DNA of 28,216 nt, from positions 1 to 28,216 of the forward strand of contig JAPKDT010000003.1 of NCBI GenBank assembly GCA_028822475.1, in the 5' to 3' direction. The position numbers were made by a program, and so were the translations under genes. The DNA is from SAR324 cluster bacterium. GTDB lineage: Bacteria > SAR324 > NAC60-12. Each line of letters opens with the position of its first letter. Within the stretch, counting starts at the first letter, position 1. The notes under the pieces are model-generated. The model did not search any database. It was not told the origin of the DNA and saw only the letters and a program-made list of their open reading frames with translations. This document shows positions 16,012 through 23,510 of this stretch, piece after piece.

Positions 16012-17118
16012 ATGAAAACTCTTCAAGTTAATTTGCCTGGTCGAGAATATCAGATTGATATTGGGCTAAATATTATCAATAACAAACTTCCGGATGCCAT
16101 TAAAATCAACTCTGCGGAGCATGTGGTTGTAGTGACAAACACAACTTTGCAGGATCTGTATCCGGACTTTATTTTCAATATTTTAGCAGATTCTGGAGTT
16201 AAGGTTTCAACCTGTGTACTGCCCGATGGAGAAGAGTATAAAAACCTGGAATCGCTTTCGCTCGTATTTGATTTTTTGATGAATGTCAGCGCTAACCGGA
16301 AAACCTTGTTGATAGCATTCGGAGGCGGTGTAATCGGAGACATGGCTGGGTTTGCCGCCTCGACTTTTGTACGCGGGATACCTTTCATTCAGGTGCCTAC
16401 AACTCTACTCTCTGACGTTGACAGCAGCGTTGGCGGGAAAACAGCGGTTAATCATCCTGCTGGCAAAAACACGATTGGCTCCTTCAAACAGCCTGAATAC
16501 GTCTGCATAGAACTCTCATTTCTGAAAACTTTGCCTTCACGTGAGTTGAAAGCAGGCTATATGGAACTGCTCAAACATGGCTTGATCCAGGATGCGGATT
16601 TTTTCAACTTTACTCTGCAGCACTCCCTGGAACCGCTTGATTTTGATTATCTGGAAGAAGCGATTTTCCGTTCCTGTAAAATAAAAGGACGGGTTGTAGA
16701 GCAGGATGAGACAGAAAAGGGGTTGCGTGCAAATCTCAATTTTGGTCATACACTGGGACATTTAATCGAAACCCATGCCGGTTACGGTAAGTACCTGCAT
16801 GGAGAAGCAGTTGGTACAGGAATGTTATTTGCCGCATTTGTTTCATGGCGCTGGAATGAGCTTGCGCAAAATGAGTGGGATATTATCAGCAGTTCCCTGA
16901 CACAAAATTTGTTGCCTGTAAAACTGGTGAAACTGGATTATGATACTTTTCGGAATTTGATTCTGCACGATAAAAAAGCACAAAAACAGGCTGTGAATTT
17001 TATTCTCTTAAAAAAATTAGGGGAAAGTTTTATCCTGCCAGAAACCTCAGTGGATAAATTGTGGGAAGAATTAAACCTGTTTACCAAGAAGTTTCCTGGA
17101 ATGCTAAGCTTAGAATAA
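16012..17118 (+). CDS. aroB: 3-dehydroquinate synthase
   Basis: AroB turns DAHP into 3-dehydroquinate, the second step of the shikimate pathway, with NAD and a metal ion (zinc or cobalt). The 368-residue length is normal. Clear motifs are GGGVIGDMAGFAAS for NAD binding, RGIPFIQVPTTLLSDVDSSV, GGKTAVNH with GKNTIGSF, YMELLKHGLI, and FGHTLGHLIE, which holds metal-binding His residues, followed by LHGEAVGTGM with another. It begins 11 bases after cobU and probably ends the rph-lgt-cbiB-cobU-aroB run. The next gene, yqgE, faces it only 4 bases away, with no terminator visible between them. No signal or membrane segment; cytoplasmic. Confidence 0.97.
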   Translation: MKTLQVNLPGREYQIDIGLNIINNKLPDAIKINSAEHVVVVTNTTLQDLYPDFIFNILADSGVKVSTCVLPDGEEYKNLESLSLVFDFLMNVSANRKTLLIAFGGGVIGDMAGFAASTFVRGIPFIQVPTTLLSDVDSSVGGKTAVNHPAGKNTIGSFKQPEYVCIELSFLKTLPSRELKAGYMELLKHGLIQDADFFNFTLQHSLEPLDFDYLEEAIFRSCKIKGRVVEQDETEKGLRANLNFGHTLGHLIETHAGYGKYLHGEAVGTGMLFAAFVSWRWNELAQNEWDIISSSLTQNLLPVKLVKLDYDTFRNLILHDKKAQKQAVNFILLKKLGESFILPETSVDKLWEELNLFTKKFPGMLSLE

Positions 17119-17122
17119 TATT

Positions 17123-17674
17123 TTATACCATGCCTGTTTGAGAAAAAGTGGTGGTCAGCAGGTCAAAGCCAAGATTTTCCATAGTTTTATCCCAGCGCAG
17201 TTCGTAGTCCAGTTCAAGCAGTAGTGATTCATCGAGAGGTCCGAGCCACCATGATTCTTCCTGAATTTCACGGTCGAGTTGCCCCGCACCCCAGCCGGCA
17301 TATCCGCTGCCGAATTGATAAGACTCCACAGTCTGACCTGCAGCAAGTGGAGATAGAATATCATTCGCGGAACTTAAATTTATTTTTGGTGAAAGAATGG
17401 TGGTCTCTTCGACTGAAAAATCAGCACTGTGAACCGCCCAAAAAGATTCAGGTTGAACAGGTCCTCCGACCAGCAAAGGGATGTCGAAGACAGCATTTTC
17501 CTGCAGTTCTTCGGAGAGTATCTCTTTTACCTGAGTTGTAGAGGGATGATTCATTACTAGACCGAATGCACCTTCTGCGTCATAACTGCACAAAAGAATT
17601 ACTGATTTCTCAAAATAAGTATCTCTTAGCGTGGGCATGGCAACGAGAATACCAGGGACTTCACTGACCAACAT
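17123..17674 (-). CDS. yqgE: YqgE/AlgH family protein (DUF179)
   Basis: The 183-residue product matches the YqgE/AlgH family in size and motifs: GILVAMPTLRDTYFEKSVILLC at the N-terminus (here given in family order), GAFGLVMNHP, LLVGGPVQPESFWAVHS, and the C-terminal GYAGWGAGQLDREIQEESWW. The molecular role is not settled; AlgH has been linked to alginate regulation in Pseudomonas, and the family often sits near the Holliday-junction resolvase gene yqgF, which is not here. The gene is convergent with aroB (4 bases apart) and divergent from the 17707 gene with 32 bases between the two ATGs. No Shine-Dalgarno motif precedes its start. Confidence 0.93.
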   Translation of the reverse strand: MLVSEVPGILVAMPTLRDTYFEKSVILLCSYDAEGAFGLVMNHPSTTQVKEILSEELQENAVFDIPLLVGGPVQPESFWAVHSADFSVEETTILSPKINLSSANDILSPLAAGQTVESYQFGSGYAGWGAGQLDREIQEESWWLGPLDESLLLELDYELRWDKTMENLGFDLLTTTFSQTGMV

Positions 17675-17706
17675 AATGCTTTTTGACTGAAGGAAAATTT
17701 TAAATT

Positions 17707-18762
17707 ATGGTTAGTCTAACGTATGAAAATCAAGATCGCAATTTGCTAACGCAGTTTCTTCGCACGATTCGATATCAAAACTCATCCGGACACAAGACAT
17801 ACGGAAATGCTCTGGCTATTCTGCGCGCCATTTTTGAAGCATCGGGACAACAGCATCTGCTTTATCTAGTCAAATTACGTAAACTCTGGTTTGCAGAGAT
17901 TGACAAGTTTTTGGCCCGGAACGCATACCCGCGTAATATTTCTGTTCTGCGTAAGTTCACGGTGAATGCTGATTTTACTCAGGAACTTGTTAAAGCAGGT
18001 GTCTCTGCAGATTTTCTGCAGGCAGCAGAAAAATTAAAGGGTGAAAGTTTTAACCAGTCAGCGCAATTGAACGGGAAGTTGCAAAAGAAACTGAAACGTT
18101 TATTGTCAACTGAAGAAACAGAACTGCTGAAACACAAAGTCAGATTCAAACCTCAGCAGACAATTCTGCACTTAACAGTTTATGACGGCAGCATCTCCCA
18201 AGCGTTACGCTTTGAAACTGAGGCTTATCTTCGCATGTTTCACCGTTTGTTGCCAGAATTAAAATTAGACGATATCCGCTGTCATGTCGGTGATTTAGGA
18301 CAAGCACAATATGATCAGAGTCAGGTTGCTTCACTGGCGAAAGACTGGCATCTTCTCACACCGGAAGGAGTACATCAAAACTGTATGCCGGCGTTTCTAC
18401 ATCGTGTTTCAAGAGGGCACGCTGTTTTAGTGCTTTATGTTTCATCTGAGGAAGGTTTGGAGTTGTTGAATAGTACTCCGGGGTCAGAGTGGCTCATCCA
18501 GCACCTGCATAAACAACGCTCGGAACTGCAGGACGTGCTGCAGAAAATCGCATTCGTACCGAGACCTGAACTTGATTTGGAACAGGTGCGTTTACGGTCT
18601 CTTGTGCTTGGTGATATTCAGTTGGAAAAGTCTGCCGCGGAAGCAGCAAAAGAAAGCAGTTCCTTAACTGCCGATTCTTCAAAAACGTCTATCTCCGTTC
18701 AGGAACAGTTTGCTAAAATCAGCAGGCAATTGAGACAGAGTTCAGCCGGAACACAAACTTAA
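17707..18762 (+). CDS. Uncharacterised protein with DUF721/DciA-like segments
   Basis: I do not recognise the whole protein (351 residues). Two parts match the pattern of DUF721, the family of the replicative-helicase loader DciA. Residues 51-78 (LYLVKLRKLWFAEIDKFLA, then ARNAYPRNI) look like the opening helix with its Trp. Residues 152-195 (TILHLTVYDGSISQALRF and on to LDDIRCHVG) look like the beta-helix-beta end of the KH-like core. About 70 residues, mostly helical and basic, lie between them where DciA normally has only a short turn. Residues 211-283 repeat a similar order (DWHLLTPEG, then HAVLVLYVSS, then LQDVLQKIAF) and may be a diverged second copy. The C-terminus (about 308-351) is Ser/Ala/Gln-rich and probably disordered. 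GAAGGA lies 12 bases before the ATG. It is divergent from yqgE and ends 2 bases from rsgA. The family call is an inference. Confidence 0.7.
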   Translation: MVSLTYENQDRNLLTQFLRTIRYQNSSGHKTYGNALAILRAIFEASGQQHLLYLVKLRKLWFAEIDKFLARNAYPRNISVLRKFTVNADFTQELVKAGVSADFLQAAEKLKGESFNQSAQLNGKLQKKLKRLLSTEETELLKHKVRFKPQQTILHLTVYDGSISQALRFETEAYLRMFHRLLPELKLDDIRCHVGDLGQAQYDQSQVASLAKDWHLLTPEGVHQNCMPAFLHRVSRGHAVLVLYVSSEEGLELLNSTPGSEWLIQHLHKQRSELQDVLQKIAFVPRPELDLEQVRLRSLVLGDIQLEKSAAEAAKESSSLTADSSKTSISVQEQFAKISRQLRQSSAGTQT

Positions 18763-18764
18763 AG

Positions 18765-19733
18765 TTAAAGAGAATCATACAGACTACAGTAACTGTTGTA
18801 GCGCTGTTCTGTGATTTTTTCTGCAGTGACAGCTTCTTTAATAATACACTGCGGTTCGTGTCGATGAGAGCAGCCTTTAAATTTGCATTGTCCCAGAAAA
18901 GGTATGAACTCCACAAAATGTTTATCCAGTTCTTCCTGTTTAACCAAAGGAGCAAATTCACGGATTCCTGGTGTATCGACGATGAATCCACCCTGCGGAA
19001 GTGGAAACATTTCTGCCATTATTGTAGTGTGACGGCCTTTCCCTGATTTTTTACTGACTTGACCGATTCGGATTTCCCAATCAGGAAATAGTGCTGCTAT
19101 CAGAGATGATTTCCCAACACCGGAATGACCTGATAGGACGGAAATACTCCCTCGCAACAACTCACGTAATGAGTCGAGCCCCTTGGATTCTGGCACACTG
19201 GTTACCAGCACGGTACATCCCAGGGATGCATAAAGTTCTTTGATTGGTGTGATTTCTGCGTCAGTGGATAAGTCAGCTTTGCTGAGGATAAGCAACGGTT
19301 CCAGACTACCGCAGGAAGCTGCTACTAAAAAGCGGTCAACTAAACCTTCCCTGAAAGGAGGATCCCGCAAAGAAGCAACGATCAGGAGTATATCGGCGTT
19401 GCTGACCAAAATCTGTTCTGGAAACCCTATACCAGACCTGCGTGAGAGTTTTGTCCGACGTGGAAGCAAACGGAGGATCCAACCCGCATCTTCTGCGACT
19501 TTCAGATCAATTTCTACTTCATCGCCTACGGCTATTTTATTTTGATGGAGGTTCCCTTTAAACAAGTTCCCGCGGATACGGCAGAGACGAGGCTCTGCCT
19601 CGCCTACATCAACGTAGTAGAAACTTTTGGTGCGTCTGACGACGATTCCGGTCTGAGGCAATTTTATTTGAAAATCGTGTGGTTCAGTCTTCCGGTTCGA
19701 GCTCGAAATCTTCTCCTTCTGCTCGATATTCAT
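18765..19733 (-). CDS. rsgA: Ribosome small-subunit assembly GTPase RsgA
   Basis: RsgA (YjeQ/EngC) is a circularly permuted GTPase that checks late 30S maturation. The 322-residue product shows the N-terminal OB fold (about 27-90), then the permuted G domain: SKADL as G4 where NKxD is usual, SGHSGVGKSSL as the P-loop, KKSGKGRHTT (switch I, with the catalytic His), and DTPGIREF as G3. The zinc-binding domain follows with CKFKGCSHRHEPQC. The ATG at 19733 lies inside the 3' end of the upstream regulator gene, an overlap of 50 bases, and has no Shine-Dalgarno motif. A shorter form from an internal TTG just before the OB fold is possible. The two genes are probably cotranscribed. Confidence 0.95.
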   Translation of the reverse strand: MNIEQKEKISSSNRKTEPHDFQIKLPQTGIVVRRTKSFYYVDVGEAEPRLCRIRGNLFKGNLHQNKIAVGDEVEIDLKVAEDAGWILRLLPRRTKLSRRSGIGFPEQILVSNADILLIVASLRDPPFREGLVDRFLVAASCGSLEPLLILSKADLSTDAEITPIKELYASLGCTVLVTSVPESKGLDSLRELLRGSISVLSGHSGVGKSSLIAALFPDWEIRIGQVSKKSGKGRHTTIMAEMFPLPQGGFIVDTPGIREFAPLVKQEELDKHFVEFIPFLGQCKFKGCSHRHEPQCIIKEAVTAEKITEQRYNSYCSLYDSL

Positions 19734-21183
19734 TGAGTTTGTTACGCAAAGTACGAATGCTGATCCCTAAGGTTTTTGCGGCATGAGTCCGGTTACCTTT
19801 GGTTTCATTGAGAGTTTTGAAAATGAAACGCTTCTCTGCTTCTTTCATCGACATGCCAACTTCAATTCCTAAACCTTCGTTCTCTGTTGAAATTTGCGTT
19901 TTTGTAAAAGTCGCAGTATCGTCTGCTGATTTGACTGCAGGGGAGTTTGAAGTTTGATTTGTTATTGCAGCCAGATCTTCATTGATGCTAGCCTTGCCAA
20001 GTTGAGAAGACATGAGTAAATGGTTGGGCTGGATTTCTTCACCATTACAAAGCAGCAAAGCACGTTCCATAACGTTTTCCAATTCCCGTACATTACCACG
20101 CCAATGGTAATTTGTGAGAATGTTTAATGTTTCACGACTGACTGCAGGACAATCACGGTTATTTATTTTAGAATGTTTTTTAATAAAATATGTCACCAGT
20201 ACCGGCACATCGTCCATCCTGTCTCGTAAAGGCGGAAGCGCCAGCGGTATTACGTTTAAGCGGAAATAGAGGTCCTCACGGAATTTTCCAGCATCGACCA
20301 TTTCCATTAAATTTTGGTTAGTCGTCGCAATCACTCTAACATCCACCGGAATCGGCTCTTTCCCGCCGACTTTGTCAATTTGATATTCCTGTAGTACACG
20401 TAAGAGTTTTGCTTGCAGAGGTAAAGCCATCTCACTGATTTCATCCAGTAGAATTGTACCTGTGTGAGCCTGTTCAAATTTCCCCCGGTAATCCTGAATT
20501 GCTCCGGTAAAAGCTCCTTTAGCGTGTCCGAAGAGTTCACTTTCAAGTAATGTTTCCGGAAGCGCTGCACAGTTTATCGCTACAAAAGGCCTCTTTGAAC
20601 GGTCGGAATTTTCATGGATAAAATTTGCCAGCAACTCTTTACCGGTGCCGCTTTCACTCTGAATCATCATCGTTGATTTGCTTTTGGCCACGTTCCTTGC
20701 AACATCGAGTAAAGACAACATTGACTGGTTCTGCGTGATGATTTCCTTGCTTAAATTTACAGGCTTTGACTTTGTAGATCTGCTTTCAGCAACTGGAGAA
20801 GAATTATCTGCAGTACCTTTATAATTCAAGGCTTGCTGAACAATAAACTGGAATGAATCAAAATTAATCGGTTTGCGGATGTAATCGAACGCACCGTGTT
20901 TCATTGCTTCCACCGCAGTTTCTACTGTGCCGTATGCGGTAGCCATTATCACAGGTTTGGCAGGAGAGATGCTTTTTATGTCTTTTAGTAATTCAAGCCC
21001 ACTGCGTTTGGGCATGGTCATATCTGTAATGACCAGGGAATATTCGTTTTGCTTGAACTTCTTGAGTGCGTCAATTGCGTTGTGCGATATTTCTACAGGG
21101 TATCCGCAGTGCTTGAGAGTTTCGGACATGGCGATGCGCATTTCTACTTCATCGTCTACAATTAAAACTGGTTGGTTAACCAT
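19684..21183 (-). CDS. NtrC-family sigma-54-dependent response regulator
   Basis: The 499-residue protein has three standard parts. The receiver (1 to about 120) has Asp10-Asp11, the phospho-acceptor Asp54, Thr82 and Lys104. The AAA+ domain (about 145-385) has the sigma-54 contact loop GAFTGA (223-228) and Walker B LLDE (245-248). A linker leads to a Fis-type HTH with GNRTHAAKTLGISIRTLRNKL. The Walker A motif reads SESGTGKE (176-183) where the family has GESGTGKE. The HTH wording is like that of flagellar activators (FlrC/FlbD type), but no flagellar genes are near. No histidine kinase gene adjoins it, so it is an orphan here. AAAGGA upstream supports the ATG. Its 3' end overlaps rsgA by 50 bases. 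Confidence 0.95.
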   Translation of the reverse strand: MVNQPVLIVDDEVEMRIAMSETLKHCGYPVEISHNAIDALKKFKQNEYSLVITDMTMPKRSGLELLKDIKSISPAKPVIMATAYGTVETAVEAMKHGAFDYIRKPINFDSFQFIVQQALNYKGTADNSSPVAESRSTKSKPVNLSKEIITQNQSMLSLLDVARNVAKSKSTMMIQSESGTGKELLANFIHENSDRSKRPFVAINCAALPETLLESELFGHAKGAFTGAIQDYRGKFEQAHTGTILLDEISEMALPLQAKLLRVLQEYQIDKVGGKEPIPVDVRVIATTNQNLMEMVDAGKFREDLYFRLNVIPLALPPLRDRMDDVPVLVTYFIKKHSKINNRDCPAVSRETLNILTNYHWRGNVRELENVMERALLLCNGEEIQPNHLLMSSQLGKASINEDLAAITNQTSNSPAVKSADDTATFTKTQISTENEGLGIEVGMSMKEAEKRFIFKTLNETKGNRTHAAKTLGISIRTLRNKLNEYRAEGEDFELEPED

Positions 21184-21490
21184 TATTAAATCCTTTCAAT
21201 CGGTGTCCATTTAGTGATCATCTTCTGTACGTTCCGTATCATCCTCGGGAACAGGGGCGCACTTGAATTGGTGGTAGTTATAAAAAATATTCAGAGTATA
21301 ATATTATCACACCCCGATTGGCTATGCACTATTCATGCGCAATCATCAATGATTAGTATTTTGCTCAAACAGCGCGGGTTTCAGTTTTTATTTGATAAAT
21401 AATTTTGGTTCACAAAATTATAATTCTACTGAACTTCCACAAAAATCCTCTGCACAGTTGCTAAGTTTAAACATAAACAGACAATCATAC

Positions 21491-21499
21491 TGCTATAAT
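21491..21499 (+). promoter_or_regulatory. Extended -10 promoter of the ACBP gene
   Basis: TGCTATAAT is a perfect extended -10 element (TGnTATAAT). No good -35 box stands at 16-18 bases upstream, which extended -10 promoters tolerate. Transcription would start near 21506, giving a leader of about 120 bases. Confidence 0.5.
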
Positions 21500-21525
21500 A
21501 TAAATCAACTCTCACGATGATTTAG

Positions 21526-21583
21526 TTTGAGTGGCTCAAAGAGCGTCTAAACTGAGTTTTGTATTGAATTTTCCAGACGCTCT
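21526..21583 (+). promoter_or_regulatory. Two adjacent hairpins in the ACBP leader
   Basis: TTTGAG (21526-21531) pairs with CTCAAA (21535-21540) across a 3-base loop. AGAGCGTCT (21540-21548) pairs perfectly with AGACGCTCT (21575-21583) across 26 bases. The two stems share base 21540. They lie between the promoter and the ribosome-binding site. The T-content after the second stem (GTTAGTGTTTATTAT) is too broken for a normal terminator. It may be an attenuator, a protein operator or an RNA stability element. Confidence 0.45.
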
Positions 21584-21627
21584 GTTAGTGTTTATTATAC
21601 GTTTTAAATTAATAATAAGGAGATAAC

Positions 21628-21885
21628 ATGGCCCTTGATGACGATTTCAAATCTGCAGCTGAACGTGTGACCCAGCTTTCTAAGCGTCCACCTAATGATA
21701 TAATGCTACAGCTTTATGCACTTTATAAACAAGGTAATCAAGGTGACGTCACAGGTGAACGTCCTGGATTTGCCGATTTTGAAGGTCGTGCAAAGTTTGA
21801 CGGTTGGAACAAACTACAGGGGAAATCCTTTGAAGATGCAAAGCAGGAGTATATTTCGCTTGTAGAAAAACTTGAACAAGAATAA
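21628..21885 (+). CDS. Acyl-CoA-binding protein
   Basis: This 85-residue protein is a complete ACBP, a four-helix bundle that binds long-chain acyl-CoA esters in the cytosol and buffers or delivers them. The core signature is clear: LQLYALYKQGNQGDV, then RPGFADFEGRAKFDGWNKLQGKSFEDA and YISLVEKL, with the conserved Tyr and Lys residues that contact the CoA head group. The family is universal in eukaryotes and scattered in bacteria. The gene has one of the best ribosome-binding sites in the window, AAGGAG at 21617-21622, and its own promoter with a structured leader, which suggests high and controlled expression. gatA starts 16 bases after its stop without a promoter, so the two are likely on one transcript. 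Confidence 0.95.
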   Translation: MALDDDFKSAAERVTQLSKRPPNDIMLQLYALYKQGNQGDVTGERPGFADFEGRAKFDGWNKLQGKSFEDAKQEYISLVEKLEQE

Positions 21886-21901
21886 GCCTGAAAAATAATC
21901 C

Positions 21902-23374
21902 ATGCCTTTTGATCTTTCTTTAAGTGAGTTGGTTGAACGCATCAAGTTGAGAGAAATACTAGCCGAAGCAGTGATGGACGCAGTATATCTCCAGATAGAT
22001 CAATACAATTCATCATTGAATGTCTACCGCAGTCTATTGCCGCGTGAAACAGCAATTTCACGTGCGCGTTTAATTGACGAAAAAATTGCTGCCGGTAAAA
22101 GCGTCGGGAAACTTGCGGGGATTCCAGTTTCGATCAAGGATAACATTTGCATCAACGATCCAAACTTGAGCAACGCGTGCGGTTCAAAAATACTCGGAGA
22201 ATTTCATTCACCGTACAACGCGACAGTTGTAGAAAAATTATTAGCGGAAGACGCGCTGATAATTGGGACTACGAATATGGACGAATTCGCTATGGGTTCA
22301 TCCACAGAAAACTCTGCATTTGGTGTTACACATAATCCATGGGATACTGAACTTGTGCCAGGAGGCAGCAGCGGAGGAGCTGCGGTTTCTGTAGTTTCCG
22401 GAATGGCGCTTTTGGCTCTGGGCTCAGACACAGGCGGTTCGGTTCGTCAACCTGCTTCAATGTGTGGAGTCACTGGATTGAAACCGACTTACGGAACAGT
22501 ATCACGTTATGGACTGGTAGCGTATGGATCTTCTCTGGATCAAATCGGTTGTTTTACAAAAACTGCTGCTGATTCCCGTTATGCCTTTTCCATTCTCCAT
22601 GGTAATGATCCAAAGGAAAGTACGTCCGCAACAACTGTATTAGCTTCCGCACCTGAAGTAGCAGAGCTTTCCGGTTTGCGTATTTGTCTTCCGGATGAAT
22701 ATGTGAACACGCAATCTGCAGATCCGGACGTCGTGTCTAGTGTTAATGAATTAGTAGAATTGCTGGAGAACAAAGGTGCAATGGTTGAACGGCATTCGTT
22801 GGAGTTTCTGAAATATGTAATTCCTACTTACTATGTCCTCGCATTTGCGGAAGCAAGCTCCAATCTCGGACGATTTGACGGTATTCGTTACGGAAAACGG
22901 GAGCAGGAACAGGCTTCCCTTAAATCACTTTATACAACATCCAGAAAAACAGGTTTTGGTGAAGAAGTGAAACGCAGAATTATGCTTGGAACATTTGTAC
23001 TAAGTTCAGGTTATTATGATCAATATTACGGACGTGCGATACAGGTTAGGGCCTGGATGGAAAAGCAAGTGGCAGAGCTTTTCAAAAAATTTGATTTTAT
23101 CCTTGGCCCTGTTTCGCCTTTCCCCGCGTTCAAATTAGGCGAAAAAACTGAAGATCCGTTGGCCATGTATCTAGCGGATATTTGCAGTGTGCTCGCGAAT
23201 CTGACTCGAACACCCGCAATTTCAATTCCTGGAAAACCGACCACTGAAGGATTACCGGTTGGTCTACAATTAATGGGCCGGCGTTTTGAGGATCATAGTC
23301 TGTTAGCGACTGCCGCTGCGATTCAGGAGTTGACCGAATATCATAATTTGCGTCCAGAAAAATATTTCAGTTGA
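21902..23374 (+). CDS. gatA: Aspartyl/glutamyl-tRNA amidotransferase subunit A
   Basis: GatA is the amidase subunit of GatCAB, which converts Glu-tRNA-Gln (and Asp-tRNA-Asn) to the correct amide forms, using ammonia from glutamine. The Ser-cisSer-Lys triad of the amidase-signature family is present: Lys79 (VSIKDNI), Ser156 (PGGSSGG) and Ser180 (GSDTGGSVRQP), with spacing as in known GatA. The 490-residue length is normal, and the C-terminal block GLPVGLQLMGRRFED is typical. The usual partners gatC and gatB are not in the window; instead the gene follows the ACBP gene by 16 bases. No Shine-Dalgarno motif is seen before the ATG, which fits coupling to ACBP translation or transcript. Confidence 0.96.
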   Translation: MPFDLSLSELVERIKLREILAEAVMDAVYLQIDQYNSSLNVYRSLLPRETAISRARLIDEKIAAGKSVGKLAGIPVSIKDNICINDPNLSNACGSKILGEFHSPYNATVVEKLLAEDALIIGTTNMDEFAMGSSTENSAFGVTHNPWDTELVPGGSSGGAAVSVVSGMALLALGSDTGGSVRQPASMCGVTGLKPTYGTVSRYGLVAYGSSLDQIGCFTKTAADSRYAFSILHGNDPKESTSATTVLASAPEVAELSGLRICLPDEYVNTQSADPDVVSSVNELVELLENKGAMVERHSLEFLKYVIPTYYVLAFAEASSNLGRFDGIRYGKREQEQASLKSLYTTSRKTGFGEEVKRRIMLGTFVLSSGYYDQYYGRAIQVRAWMEKQVAELFKKFDFILGPVSPFPAFKLGEKTEDPLAMYLADICSVLANLTRTPAISIPGKPTTEGLPVGLQLMGRRFEDHSLLATAAAIQELTEYHNLRPEKYFS

Positions 23375-23413
23375 AATTACAGAACAATTACCTTTTCAGC
23401 AGCATTTCTTTAT

Positions 23414-23441
23414 TTGACATATCGTTCAAGATTCATAAAAC
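23414..23441 (+). promoter_or_regulatory. Possible promoter of serS
   Basis: TTGACA (23414-23419, consensus -35), a 16-base spacer and TAAAAC (23436-23441, 4 of 6) lie in the 136-base gap before serS. A small hairpin, GATTGC/GCAATC, lies in the predicted leader. Confidence 0.4.
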
Positions 23442-23510
23442 CATCAAACTCAAAAGTTGATTGCAGATGCAATCACTGTAACTGAAACCTGAAACTTAAA
23501 ACCTGACTGA

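Larger units (their letters stand above)
21184..21627. other. Intergenic region between the regulator and ACBP genes (444 bases)
   Basis: This is the only gap longer than 300 bases. It is AT-rich. Near the regulator it holds the AAAGGA ribosome-binding site of that gene (minus strand). In the middle there is a 10-base perfect palindrome, ATAATATTAT (about 21298-21307), and nothing else I can name. Near the ACBP gene it holds an extended -10 promoter, two hairpins and a strong ribosome-binding site. An open frame at 21214-21402 has no ribosome-binding site and looks non-coding. Confidence 0.7.

Noticed and set aside
21214..21402. 62-codon frame in the long intergenic gap
   Set aside because: No ribosome-binding site, Ile/Leu-rich composition expected of AT-rich DNA, and no resemblance to a known small protein.
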